Shown piece by piece: positions 28,919 through 37,827 of a stretch of DNA of 49,043 bases. A model generated the notes under the pieces. The model was not told the DNA's origin. It was given only the letters and a program-made list of their open reading frames with translations, and ran no database searches. Source of the DNA: Alphaproteobacteria bacterium (GTDB lineage: Bacteria; Pseudomonadota; Alphaproteobacteria; Micavibrionales; Micavibrionaceae). A program made the translations under genes and the position numbers. The DNA lies in assembly GCA_020848095.1 (NCBI GenBank), contig JADLAT010000014.1, positions 1-49,043 on the forward strand, in the 5' to 3' direction. The stretch's first letter is position 1. Each line of letters begins with the position of its first letter.

Positions 28919-31120
28919 TTACGATAGGCGTAAGAATTTGAGCCTTAATGAATTTCCAATAACGCTTACAGAGCTTAATGCCATTGCTGCTGCTGCCATA
29001 ATGGGACTGAGAAGAATACCAAAAGCTGGGAATAAAATTCCGGCCGCAACGGGTACGCCCGCAACATTGTAGGCAAAAGCGAAGAACAGATTCTGACGGA
29101 TATTGTTCATCACCGCCTGGGACAAACGTCTTGCACGAACGATCCCGGTCAAGTCTCCCTTCAATAAGGTGACGCTTGCGCTTTCCATCGCTACATCTGT
29201 TCCCGTTCCCATTGCAATGCCTACATCGGCGGCGGCAAGGGCCGGAGCATCATTTGTTCCATCGCCCGCCATTGCTACGATCCGGCCTTGATCCCGCAAC
29301 GCTTTAACAATACGCGCTTTATCTTCAGGCAGGATTTCAGCTTCAACTTCGCTTATCTCAAGAGTTTTGGCTACAGCCTCCGCTGTTTTTCGGTTATCCC
29401 CGGTCAGCATGACCACATGGACGCCAAGCGCCTGTAGCTGCTTTATTGCCTCCGGGGTTGTCTGCTTGATAGGATCGGCAATCGCAAGCAATCCCGCTGC
29501 TTTTCCGTCAACCGCCATGAAAATCACGGTCGCGCCACCGGCCCTCAGTTCGTCAGCCTTGGCGGATAGTGATGAAACATCCACTCCGGTTTCTTGCATC
29601 AGAAAAGCATTGCCAAGCGCAACGCTCTCCGCATCAATTATTCCCGTTACGCCCTTTCCCGTGGGTGAGTTGAAATCTTTTACCGGAATGAGCTTTAATG
29701 ATCGTACCTTTGCTTCCGCGAGAATGGCATTCGCAAGCGGGTGTTCACTGCCTTGTTCAAGCGATGCCGCCAGCGTCAACAGATCATCAGCGCTTCGTTC
29801 TCCTACAGGCACAATCTGCGTGACTTTGGGTTTTCCCTCCGTCAGCGTTCCTGTTTTATCTATCACCAGCGTGTCAATCTTTTCCATCCGTTCCAGTGCC
29901 TCGGCATTGCGGATCAGAACGCCCGCCTGCGCGCCGCGCCCGACCCCGACCATAATCGACATGGGCGTTGCCAATCCCAAGGCGCAGGGACAGGCGATAA
30001 TCAAAACACTGACGGCGGCAATCAGGCCATAGGTAAAGGCAGGGCTGGGGCCATAAACAAGCCATGCGATAAAGGCTATAACAGCGACTAGGATAACGGC
30101 GGGAACAAACCATCCTGAAACCACATCCGCCAGCCGTTGGATTGGAGCGCGGCTGCGCTGTGCCTCCGCCACCATTTTGACGATCCGCGCCAGCATGGTT
30201 TCCTGTCCTATTTTTTCAGCCCGCATGACAAAGCTGCCAGTCTGGTTGATCGTGCCGCCGATCACGGAACTGCCCGCTTCTTTCTTCGCGGGCATGGATT
30301 CGCCCGTGACCATCGATTCATCGACCGCGCTCCCGCCTTCCAGAACGACGCCATCAACCGGGATTTTGTCGCCGGGCCGTACACGCAGGAGATCACCCTG
30401 ATGAACATGGCTAAGCGGTATTTCTTCATCGCCTGCATCTGTCATACGCCGCGCTGTATCTGGGGCCAGCTTCAGAAGCGCCTTAATCGCGCCGCTGGTC
30501 TGCTCACGCGCCTTCAGTTCCAGAACCTGCCCCAGCAAAACCAGGACAGTAATAACGGCGGCAGCTTCAAAATAAATGCTGACCGCGCCATGCTCGCCCC
30601 TGAAGGCATCAGGAAACAGGTTGGGGGCAATCGTGGCAATAACGCTGTATATCCACGCCACACCCGTACCCATCGCAATCAGTGTGAACATATTCAGGCT
30701 GCGGTTTATGATGGAGGCCCGCGCACGATGAAAGAAAGGCCAGCCCGCCCATAGCACCACGGGAGTTCCCAAAGCCAGTTGCAGCCAGTTGGATATTTGC
30801 GGTTCAACGATATGAATGTTGAAGACATGCGCCCCCATCTCCAGAAATACCACAGGCAATGTCAAAAAAAGCCCGATCCAGAACCGGTGCCTCATATCAG
30901 CCAGCTCCGGATTTGGCCTCTCATCCCCTGTTACGATCTCCGGCTCCAGCGCCATGCCGCAAATAGGACAACTTCCTGGCCCTTTCTGGCGGATTTGTGG
31001 ATGCATCGGGCAGGTATAAATAGCACCACTATCATTGACGGTAGCAGGTTTTGCATACTCTTTATGGCCATGCCCGTGGTGATGTTCGTGATGACAGTGA
31101 TGCGATTTTTCCTGGTTCAT
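28919..31120 (-). CDS. Copper-exporting P-type ATPase with N-terminal metal-binding domain
   Basis: The 733-aa P1B ATPase pumps copper out of the cytoplasm. It has a His-rich start ([13 protein letters not shown]), then a heavy-metal-binding YHS-like domain ([26 protein letters not shown]). It carries the CPC membrane motif ([13 protein letters not shown]), the phosphorylation motif [17 protein letters not shown] and [16 protein letters not shown]. It lacks the usual HMA (GMxCxxC) domain. The CPC and YSHN-like sequences support Cu(I)/Cu(II) export. It is the last gene of the copper operon and overlaps the small membrane protein upstream by four bases. Confidence 0.95.
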   Translation of the reverse strand: MNQEKSHHCHHEHHHGHGHKEYAKPATVNDSGAIYTCPMHPQIRQKGPGSCPICGMALEPEIVTGDERPNPELADMRHRFWIGLFLTLPVVFLEMGAHVFNIHIVEPQISNWLQLALGTPVVLWAGWPFFHRARASIINRSLNMFTLIAMGTGVAWIYSVIATIAPNLFPDAFRGEHGAVSIYFEAAAVITVLVLLGQVLELKAREQTSGAIKALLKLAPDTARRMTDAGDEEIPLSHVHQGDLLRVRPGDKIPVDGVVLEGGSAVDESMVTGESMPAKKEAGSSVIGGTINQTGSFVMRAEKIGQETMLARIVKMVAEAQRSRAPIQRLADVVSGWFVPAVILVAVIAFIAWLVYGPSPAFTYGLIAAVSVLIIACPCALGLATPMSIMVGVGRGAQAGVLIRNAEALERMEKIDTLVIDKTGTLTEGKPKVTQIVPVGERSADDLLTLAASLEQGSEHPLANAILAEAKVRSLKLIPVKDFNSPTGKGVTGIIDAESVALGNAFLMQETGVDVSSLSAKADELRAGGATVIFMAVDGKAAGLLAIADPIKQTTPEAIKQLQALGVHVVMLTGDNRKTAEAVAKTLEISEVEAEILPEDKARIVKALRDQGRIVAMAGDGTNDAPALAAADVGIAMGTGTDVAMESASVTLLKGDLTGIVRARRLSQAVMNNIRQNLFFAFAYNVAGVPVAAGILFPAFGILLSPIMAAAAMALSSVSVIGNSLRLKFLRLS

Positions 31121-31356
31121 TTTTTATCACTTTCTTCGCTGTTATGGTGATGCCCATGTCCATGTCCGAAAATATGCATGAGCGGACAGGCCAGCAGAAT
31201 CAAGTATGGCAAGGCTACCGCCAGATGTTCAAGATGAACGGTCAGCAGGTAATAGCTGACCCCGGCCAAAGCCAGGATCAGTGCAACACCCTTCCACGAA
31301 AGAACACAGGCCAAAAAGCCTTTGTGTTCATGGGAGCAGTTTTTGCCGTGGTGCAT
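31117..31356 (-). CDS. Small His-rich membrane protein (DUF2933-like)
   Basis: The 79-aa protein starts at the ATG at 31356, which has a full AAGGAGG site; the frame extends to 31431 without one. It has two hydrophobic helices ([37 protein letters not shown]) and a His-rich tail (GHGHGHHH). Such proteins are common in copper islands and their role is not known. Its last four bases overlap the ATPase start, so the two are coupled. Confidence 0.75.
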   Translation of the reverse strand: MHHGKNCSHEHKGFLACVLSWKGVALILALAGVSYYLLTVHLEHLAVALPYLILLACPLMHIFGHGHGHHHNSEESDKK

Positions 31357-31366
31357 TGTTTCCTCC

Positions 31367-31873
31367 TTAATGATGTTCTTCATGGTTTTCCGGCGTAGCG
31401 GGTGTTTCAGCGGGAGCCGTGCCGCTCTCATGACCGTGATCGTGCATCATGCCGCCTTCCATGCCCTCCATGTCCATACCTTCCATATGCTCATGTTTCA
31501 TTTCCGGCATCGGGCCGCTGGCATAGGTGTGGAAGTTTTCTTGGTTCTCGAAGTAATAGGTCATACCGTGCGGGTCTGCGCCGATGACCGCGCTGGATTT
31601 ATCGACCTGCTTGCCGCTGACCGGATCGGTTGCCGATCTTAACGAAGCATCGTTTTTAAGTTTATCGGCGCACATCGGGCAGCAGCCGTAGTAGGTTTTG
31701 CCCTCGACCTCGATAGCGATTTGCGGCTTGTCGAAAACCTTGTTGTTCATCATGCAGACATATTGCGCCTCAACTGGTTTCAGCCAGCTATCAGCGTGTT
31801 CATGCCCACCTTCGGCGGCCATTGCGGGTACTGCGATAAACAACATTAGTATAGTCAGTAAAAGTTTCTTCAT
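31367..31873 (-). CDS. Periplasmic copper-binding protein (TRASH/YHS-like)
   Basis: The 168-aa protein has a Sec signal peptide (MKKLLLTILMLFIAVPAMAA). A metal-binding domain follows (YVCMMNNKVF, then YYGCCPMCADKL) and a second half with DPVSGKQVD and YYFENQENFHTY. The tail is Met/His/Glu-rich (MEGMDMEGMEGGMMHDHGH), a copper chelator. The ribosome site is AAGGAG. Probably a periplasmic copper sponge or chaperone; the family has no clear assigned mechanism. Confidence 0.82.
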   Translation of the reverse strand: MKKLLLTILMLFIAVPAMAAEGGHEHADSWLKPVEAQYVCMMNNKVFDKPQIAIEVEGKTYYGCCPMCADKLKNDASLRSATDPVSGKQVDKSSAVIGADPHGMTYYFENQENFHTYASGPMPEMKHEHMEGMDMEGMEGGMMHDHGHESGTAPAETPATPENHEEHH

Positions 31874-31897
31874 TGGTCTTCTCCTTTGTTTTTAAGG

Positions 31898-32464
31898 TTA
31901 GTGGTTATGTTCGCCTTGACCGTGATGGTCATGGCCTTGGGTACTCAAATCTTCCGTTTTTTGATGATGTCCCGGCATATCGCCGTGCGAATGGCTGCCG
32001 TGACCGCCATCGCCGTGGATTTCCGGCATCCGCATTACGCCAACGCCGTGGCGGTAAACGGCCTCGCCGCCCTTATAGCCTGTCACCGCCAGCAGCCCGG
32101 AGGCCAGCAGCATGACCGCAACGAAAACGGGGCTGACAACTTTGGCTCCGCGCTGCGTCCATGCGGCCCAGAGCGCGAGTACAACAAATATACCGGCTGT
32201 TGGTAAGGCCCAGTTGCGGTGATCCGTCATGGCAGCATGAGACGGCCCGTCATGCGCGACTGTGCTGTAGGCGTATAAACCCGCCAGCACCGTGCCAACG
32301 GTCATCGCTGCGCCGATCCAGAGGTTCCATCTCGCGGCAATCAAGAGGTTTTGTTTTTTCAAAACCAGCCCTGCCAAATACAGAAGTGCGGATATGCTTA
32401 AAAGTCCGACCGTGAAATGCACGAAAATCGGATGCCAGTTTGGTATGATTTCAATATTCATCAT
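31898..32464 (-). CDS. DUF2231-like membrane protein with His-rich tail
   Basis: The 188-aa protein has four membrane spans in the DUF2231 layout (NWHPIFVHFTVGLLSISALLY starts the first). After the last span it has a tail rich in His, Gly and Asp (HGSHSHGDMPGHHQK), facing the outside if the topology is as usual. It lies nine bases downstream of copB and 24 bases upstream of the next gene, so it belongs to the copper operon. The substrate is unknown; metal binding by the tail is likely. Confidence 0.8.
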   Translation of the reverse strand: MMNIEIIPNWHPIFVHFTVGLLSISALLYLAGLVLKKQNLLIAARWNLWIGAAMTVGTVLAGLYAYSTVAHDGPSHAAMTDHRNWALPTAGIFVVLALWAAWTQRGAKVVSPVFVAVMLLASGLLAVTGYKGGEAVYRHGVGVMRMPEIHGDGGHGSHSHGDMPGHHQKTEDLSTQGHDHHGQGEHNH

Positions 32465-32473
32465 CGCTGTCTC

Positions 32474-33199
32474 CTAAAACATGAACCGTATGCCCACGGC
32501 GGCGATGAAGTTGTCATTGTCGCCTTCCTCCCGCTTGGCAATGGATGATGTTTCACCAAATTTTCTCTCGTATTTCAGATCAACGTAAGGCGCGAATTTG
32601 CGGGTGATTTCATAGCGGGTCTGCAAGCCGACTTCACCGCTGGAAAGCCCCGCGCCGACTTCTTGTTCCGGCACGTCCTGTGCGAACAGGTTGATTTCGG
32701 CGTAAGGCTCAAGGATCAGTCTTTGCGTCAGCAGAAATTCATTCTCCTGCCGGAGCCTTGCGCTGACATCGCCTTCATCGCTGATAAAAAGATGGGTTTC
32801 CGTCTCAAAAAAATACGGCGCAAGCCCTTCAAATCCGAGCACAAGATAGGAGGTGGAAACGGGCTGCGTATCGTGCCGGATACCCGCCTGCAAATCCCAA
32901 AAGTCATGGATGTTGCGACTGTACATGGCCCAGAACTCCGCCTGTTCGGTCGCACCGTCCTCGTTTTCACCTTCGGATTTCAGCCAGAGCTTGTTTTCAT
33001 CGGTGCCAACCCAGCCGTTCAAATCCCAGCTTGCAACCGGGCCATGCTCGCCGCCGCCATAATCGCTTTCCAGCGTGAACATATGCCAGATTTCCGATCC
33101 GTGCTGGTGATCCGCCGGATGCGTTGCGCCATCTTGTGCCAAGGATGGCGTTGAAAACGCCAGCAATAAAAATGCTGTTGCGAATAGTTTAGTGTGCAT
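32474..33199 (-). CDS. copB: Copper resistance protein CopB (outer membrane)
   Basis: The 241-aa protein starts at the ATG at 33199, inside the end of copA, with an AAGGA site. A signal peptide (MHTKLFATAFLLLAFSTPSLA) is followed by a beta-barrel domain of the CopB/PcoB type (WDLQAGIRHDTQP, LEPYAEINLFAQD, TRYEITRKFAPYVDLKYERKFG). CopB is an outer-membrane protein that works with CopA to lower periplasmic copper toxicity. The Met-rich N-terminal repeats of some CopB proteins are missing, as in PcoB-like forms. Confidence 0.93.
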   Translation of the reverse strand: MHTKLFATAFLLLAFSTPSLAQDGATHPADHQHGSEIWHMFTLESDYGGGEHGPVASWDLNGWVGTDENKLWLKSEGENEDGATEQAEFWAMYSRNIHDFWDLQAGIRHDTQPVSTSYLVLGFEGLAPYFFETETHLFISDEGDVSARLRQENEFLLTQRLILEPYAEINLFAQDVPEQEVGAGLSSGEVGLQTRYEITRKFAPYVDLKYERKFGETSSIAKREEGDNDNFIAAVGIRFMF

Positions 33200-35036
33200 G
33201 GTGCTGTCCTTCCTCATTCGCGGGCTTGTGGCCGGAATGATCCATCTTCGAGTGATCCATAGCGGGCATATCGTGACCCATTTTGGAATGATCCATTGTG
33301 CCGTGATCCATGCCTTTCATGTCATGGCCCGCGTGAGGATCAGATTTTTTGGATTGTGGTATGGCCGAGGGATCGAGTTTCGCCACGACCACCTTGTTCA
33401 TCATCCCTGCCATCATGTGATACAGCAGGTGACAGTGAAACGCCCATTCTCCCGGCTCATCGGCGGTCAGAAGCACAGAGTATGACTGACCCGGAGGCAC
33501 AATGACTGTGTGCTTGTTAGGCAGTTTCTCGGCGGGCTGGCCGTTTTCAAGCTGCACAAACATTCCGTGCAGGTGCATGGGATGCGCCATCATTGTGTCA
33601 TTGACGAATTTCAGGCGTACACGCTCCCCGTAATTGAGATTAATCGGCCCGGAGTCGGCGTATTTCTTGCCGTTGATCGTCCATATGTACCGCTCCATAT
33701 TGCCACCCAAACGCACGAGGATTTCCCTTTCAGCTTCTCGCGTGTCTTTCTGGATGCCAAGGTAGCGAAGATCGGCATAAGACAAAGCCTTGTCGCCGGG
33801 AGGTGTTCCCGCTTTTGCCCAGCCGCTTTTCTCCGCTATTTTGTTCATGCTTTCATCGGAAGGCATCGCATGGCCCATTGCTGCATGATCCATTTTTGAG
33901 TGATCCATCGGTATATCGTGGTTCATTTGCGAATGATCCATACCCGACGTATTCATGCTGCCGTGATCCATGCTGCCCATGTCATGATTCATCCCCATAT
34001 CAGCCATCGTCAGCAGGGCGCGGGGGCGGGATTGCGGAATTTCGCCGCGCATCCCTTCACGCGGGGCCAGCGTTCCCAGCGCAAAGCCCGTGCGGTCAAT
34101 CGGTTCAGCGGCAATCGTATAGGCTTTGTCCTCTTTGGGCGTGACGATCACATCGTAAGTTTCAGCCACGCCGAAGCGGAACTCATCAACAGGCACAGGC
34201 TCGACATTCTGCCCGTCCGCCGAAACGACCTGCATTTTCAGTCCCGGTATCCGCACATCGTAAAACGACATAGCCGAAGCGTTGATAAAGCGCAGACGCA
34301 CCCGCTCACCGGGTTTGAAAATTCCCGTCCAGTTTTGCTCTTGCGTTTTGCCGTTCACAAGAAAGGTATAGCCGGTCACATCCGATAAATCCGTGGGCAG
34401 CATACGCATCTCGCCCCACATCTTGGCGTTCTCCCATGCCTTGCCGAAGCCTCGCTCTTTCGCATCGTCAAAGAAATCGCCAACCGTACGGCGGGCATAT
34501 TGATAATACTCTGAAGACATTTTCAGGTTGGACATGATGTCCCATGAATCTTCATCATGGAAATCGGACAGCAGTACAACGTAATCGCGGTCAGCCTGTA
34601 CCGGGTCTTTGCCTTTGGGTGCAATCACGATGGAGCCGTAATGCCCGTCCTGTTCCTGCCCCATGCTGTGCGCGTGATACCAATAGGTGCCGTCCTGCCG
34701 GATTTTGAAGCGGTAGGTAAAGGTTTCACCGGGCTTGATGCCGGGAAAGCCGTTAAACCCCGGAACGCCATCCATTTCACCGGGCAGCAAAAGCCCGTGC
34801 CAGTGAACTGACGTATCTTTATCCAGCTTGTTAGTCACATGAATGATGGCTTCCTGCCCTTCAGTAAACCGCAGGGTCGGGCCGGGAATAGTGCCGTTGA
34901 CGGTGATTTTATCAACTGTATTGCCGGTGATGCTCACAGGCTCACGGGCGATGGTCAGGCTGTATTCCTCCGCCCGTGCCTGGTGCGGCAGGATCAAGAG
35001 CAAAAGCCCGGATAGAATAAGAATGGTATATTTCAT
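33189..35036 (-). CDS. copA: Copper-resistance multicopper oxidase CopA/PcoA
   Basis: The 615-aa periplasmic enzyme oxidises Cu(I). It has three cupredoxin regions and all copper motifs: HWHG, WYHAHSM, HPMHLHGMF and the C-terminal HCHLLYHM with its type-1/type-2/3 ligands. Met/His repeats of the MDHSxM type occur near residues 355-400 and again in the last 50 residues. The signal (MKYTILILSGLLLLILPHQARA) has no twin arginine, unusual because CopA proteins are normally Tat-exported. The ATG has a GAGGA site nine bases upstream. copB overlaps its 3' end. Confidence 0.96.
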   Translation of the reverse strand: MKYTILILSGLLLLILPHQARAEEYSLTIAREPVSITGNTVDKITVNGTIPGPTLRFTEGQEAIIHVTNKLDKDTSVHWHGLLLPGEMDGVPGFNGFPGIKPGETFTYRFKIRQDGTYWYHAHSMGQEQDGHYGSIVIAPKGKDPVQADRDYVVLLSDFHDEDSWDIMSNLKMSSEYYQYARRTVGDFFDDAKERGFGKAWENAKMWGEMRMLPTDLSDVTGYTFLVNGKTQEQNWTGIFKPGERVRLRFINASAMSFYDVRIPGLKMQVVSADGQNVEPVPVDEFRFGVAETYDVIVTPKEDKAYTIAAEPIDRTGFALGTLAPREGMRGEIPQSRPRALLTMADMGMNHDMGSMDHGSMNTSGMDHSQMNHDIPMDHSKMDHAAMGHAMPSDESMNKIAEKSGWAKAGTPPGDKALSYADLRYLGIQKDTREAEREILVRLGGNMERYIWTINGKKYADSGPINLNYGERVRLKFVNDTMMAHPMHLHGMFVQLENGQPAEKLPNKHTVIVPPGQSYSVLLTADEPGEWAFHCHLLYHMMAGMMNKVVVAKLDPSAIPQSKKSDPHAGHDMKGMDHGTMDHSKMGHDMPAMDHSKMDHSGHKPANEEGQHHAH

Positions 35037-35054
35037 AAATCAGAGTCCTCATAT

Positions 35055-35087
35055 AAAAAATTCTGCACACAAATAGATGGTGCAGAA
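35055..35087 (-). terminator. Intrinsic terminator or attenuator between the CopL-like gene and copA
   Basis: On the minus strand TTCTGCAC and GTGCAGAA (35080-35087 and 35061-35068) form a perfect 8-base stem with an 11-base loop, followed by six U residues. It lies in the 54-base gap before copA, so transcripts starting upstream of the CopL-like gene would partly or conditionally stop here. Confidence 0.75.
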
Positions 35088-35090
35088 ATC

Positions 35091-35486
35091 CTATATGCGG
35101 AGTCTCTGTGTTGTCAGCAGGATGGAAGGCTGTGTTTGCGAGAATGCGGGCCAGTCAGGAGGCGGGCCGCGAATAGTGCCTACATCTGTAGGCAAGAACC
35201 GGCTGACGGCAATATCGGCAACCAGCGGGTAAACAATCAAATCTTTCTTGATGTCGGGTTTATCATAGCTGGCAGTGTCTGCTTTTTGCATATCCACGCC
35301 CGCACAGTCGGACATGAAGGTCAGTTTGTTAGATTTTCCTTCCTTCTTGTCGCCATGATGGTCGGCATGATCGGCGCAGGGAATCCCTGCCTGAGCTGCC
35401 AAGGCTTCATCCGTGCACATCGGCATGGCGCACACCAGCGAAGGCGTGAGCATCAGAAGTACGAGCATAAAGGTTAAGAAATTTCT
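35091..35486 (-). CDS. CopL-like small exported Cys/His protein
   Basis: The ATG at 35486 starts a Sec signal peptide (MRNFLTFMLVLLMLTPSLVCA); a GTG at 35507 is the alternative. The mature part has MCTDEALAAQAGIPCADHADHHGDKK and another Cys (FMSDCAGVD), so it can bind metal. It ends with RGPPPDWPAF...ILLTTQRLRI. The order small Cys/His gene, copA, copB is that of the copLAB operon of Xanthomonas and relatives, where CopL governs copper induction. I infer the same role here; sequence match to CopL itself was not tested. Confidence 0.6.
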   Translation of the reverse strand, partial: RNFLTFMLVLLMLTPSLVCAMPMCTDEALAAQAGIPCADHADHHGDKKEGKSNKLTFMSDCAGVDMQKADTASYDKPDIKKDLIVYPLVADIAVSRFLPTDVGTIRGPPPDWPAFSQTQPSILLTTQRLRI

Positions 35487-35552
35487 CATCAGGTAACAAG
35501 ATAGCACTTTTTCACAGAAGAGCCATCCCTATCAGAAAATCAGTGTTTATGC

Positions 35553-36404
35553 CTACATTTTGCCGGTATCAGGGATTGTGCCACCCTGTTTGTCTATAAC
35601 ACCACGACGGACGAGTTTTCCTAGCGCCTTAATGTAAGCATCCAGTCCCTGCTGAGCAATTGACTGAGGCACATCGGCTTGCAGAATAACGATTGTAAGA
35701 CCCACTAATGTAGCAATGTCGATCAGGCGGCTTTGGAAATAACCGTCTTGCACCTTAACTTGGGGGATACCATCCTCGGCAGCATACAGAACCGTATTCC
35801 GCTCGTTAGCTCTTTGTCGAATAAACTGGACAAAACTTTCTATATTTCTGTCGCTTGCAATATCTTGAAGCTGACTGCCAAAATCAACGGGCGATACTCT
35901 TTCTCCATCCTCTATTTTTTCAGTCAATTTGACTGACCAATTTAGCGGTTCATTCAAGATGGCAGAGACATCCTTCGGCCCACCATATTTCTCAAGGTTG
36001 GTGATATGGGCATCTATCCGAGGAGTTTCAGGCTGTATATGAAATTTTATACTATCCATTCCACATTCATGCAGAAGGCGTCCTACAGCGTGAGCCATAT
36101 GTATTACACCAACTTTATGAGGGTGAGACCACGCATTTAAAGCATCGGCACCAACATACCCTTTTGCTTTGAGGGCAGCGATTACAGCAGACGCGGCCTC
36201 TTCTTCGCCCGTCATTGCACTAAATACCGCCATTTCAGGATCAATAGACCTTAAGAGCCAAGCCTGCCTCACTCTGCGGAAGGCGTTTCTACAACAGTTT
36301 TTGGCGCGGCCAGGTGCCAGCTTGCTAATGGATTTTTCTAAAGCTGTTTGGGCAGCAGAGAAGGGTAGATCATCAGCATAAACTGCGGGATTCGTCTCTT
36401 CCAT
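35553..36404 (-). CDS. Unknown helical protein, third gene of the candidate defence operon
   Basis: The 283-aa protein is not recognised. Its N-terminal 110 residues are helical and charged (RAKNCCRNAFRRVRQAWLLR, IDPEMAVFSAMTGEEEAASAVIAALKAKGY), followed by alpha-beta segments and a helical C-terminus (GLDAYIKALGKLVRRGV). There is no signal or membrane span. The GTT-GCG gap is three bases after the previous stop, and its ribosome site (GGAAG) is inside that gene's last codons, so it is coupled to it. It may be a regulator or partner of the other two proteins. Confidence 0.65.
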   Translation of the reverse strand: MEETNPAVYADDLPFSAAQTALEKSISKLAPGRAKNCCRNAFRRVRQAWLLRSIDPEMAVFSAMTGEEEAASAVIAALKAKGYVGADALNAWSHPHKVGVIHMAHAVGRLLHECGMDSIKFHIQPETPRIDAHITNLEKYGGPKDVSAILNEPLNWSVKLTEKIEDGERVSPVDFGSQLQDIASDRNIESFVQFIRQRANERNTVLYAAEDGIPQVKVQDGYFQSRLIDIATLVGLTIVILQADVPQSIAQQGLDAYIKALGKLVRRGVIDKQGGTIPDTGKM

Positions 36405-36407
36405 ACG

Positions 36408-37826
36408 CTAACTTCCATCAAAATAGTGTGCTGATAAACCCAATTCGTTTTTTATAAAATATCGCGCCAGCTGACGCAGAACATACGCTACGTTATGAAG
36501 CCTATTTAACTCTTCAAACTCATCTGGATCGGTAGATTCAGGTTTGTTGGCATGAGCAACGGCTGATCGGCACGCATCATAGAGGTAATTTTCCACGGGC
36601 TTTTCACCGCGGTAATTTTCAAATCTTTTGATAATATCGGGATCAATTTTGTTCTTAATGGCCGCATAGCTGTCCCTAAACCACGTCCGCGTTTCTGACC
36701 GTCCTCTGTAGCGGATCTCTATAATTTTGTAATACGACAAAACCGCAAAACTTATCAGATAGTTTTGCTCAGAATTTCTGCCCTCTCTGTAGATGGCCAA
36801 GGCTTTCCGTCCATCATCATTTGGCAGATTACGATCAAAAATCCAGTGATGCGCGGTAGAGAACGCTAAATCTCTTTTGGGCGCTGGCACGGGGACAGGA
36901 TTCCCTGACCATCCCTCCTGCACGACCGCGTACTGATCGTCACACCATGTAAGCAAGCTTAAGAAGCGATTAATAATCGTTCTTGCCTCTTCGCGGCCTA
37001 CTCTATTGCCATGCAAATCAATATGGATTGAGGTTGTATGGTCTTTTGTTTTCGGCAGAAGAACCAGCCTATAGCCATCAAACTCAACCAGTTTTTCTTC
37101 TTTAGGCCACGTTACCTGGCAATCTACTGCCATGTTCAAAAAATTAGAATACGGCGTTAGTTTCAAATACTCAGCACGTCTCTGCTTTTCTAACTCTTCA
37201 TCTGTTTCAGGCTCCTCAGGGTAGATGACGGGAGGCATGGAAGCCTCGCGCTTTAGGCTCTCTACGATTGGCCGAAAGAAGGATGGATAAAAAACCATAT
37301 CATTGGTCATGGTGGTAATCATTTGAGAGGGATCATAACCCTTGTCTGCGCCAGACTGCATGAGCGTTACGGCGTGTCTATCAACATAGTATGATACTTT
37401 TTCAGTATCCCCTGCTCGGTAATGAATAGCTGCCCGCCCGTGACCATTTGTATATATTTCACTATCAGAAACAGTAACTTTTATCAGTTCGTTCAATGTG
37501 TCGGTTGAAGACAGTATAGCTTCTAGCGCGGCGACAAATGTTGGAGCCTTCTGAAATGAAGCCTCTACCCCTCCAACAGGACACAAGGTTTTAAGGATAA
37601 GGGCCGTATGTCCGGCAAAACCGATTTGCGGTGCGACAAGAGATAATATCCCAGCGGCAATCTCCTCAGTCGTTAAATGTTTTGAATTTCTAACTGTTCC
37701 CTTAGGCAAGAGATTGTATCCGCGCATTTTTTCAAAACGTGCGGATACATGGCCATATGGATGGCTGGAGATATGAATGGTTCTTGTATGGTCTTCTAAA
37801 ATTCTTTCAAGCTGACGCGCTATCAT
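36408..37826 (-). CDS. Protein with C-terminal HEPN-like R-x4-H motif, second gene of the operon
   Basis: The 472-aa soluble protein has an N-terminal mixed region, a central acidic linker (about residues 200-220, EEPETDEELEKQRR) and a helical C-terminus from about residue 350 (NYLISFAVLSYYKIIEI). The C-terminus carries R420-SAVA-H425. That spacing and the helix-to-helix setting resemble the catalytic R-x4-6-H of HEPN RNases used in abortive infection and ApeA-like systems. It starts one base after the stop of the 1358-aa gene with GAGGA as its ribosome site. HEPN assignment is from motif only. Confidence 0.6.
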   Translation of the reverse strand: MIARQLERILEDHTRTIHISSHPYGHVSARFEKMRGYNLLPKGTVRNSKHLTTEEIAAGILSLVAPQIGFAGHTALILKTLCPVGGVEASFQKAPTFVAALEAILSSTDTLNELIKVTVSDSEIYTNGHGRAAIHYRAGDTEKVSYYVDRHAVTLMQSGADKGYDPSQMITTMTNDMVFYPSFFRPIVESLKREASMPPVIYPEEPETDEELEKQRRAEYLKLTPYSNFLNMAVDCQVTWPKEEKLVEFDGYRLVLLPKTKDHTTSIHIDLHGNRVGREEARTIINRFLSLLTWCDDQYAVVQEGWSGNPVPVPAPKRDLAFSTAHHWIFDRNLPNDDGRKALAIYREGRNSEQNYLISFAVLSYYKIIEIRYRGRSETRTWFRDSYAAIKNKIDPDIIKRFENYRGEKPVENYLYDACRSAVAHANKPESTDPDEFEELNRLHNVAYVLRQLARYFIKNELGLSAHYFDGS

Positions 37827-37827
37827 T

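Noticed and set aside
33400..34000. Dense short repeats suggestive of a CRISPR or tandem array
   Set aside because: They are the MDHSxM codon repeats of copA, irregular in length and in frame.
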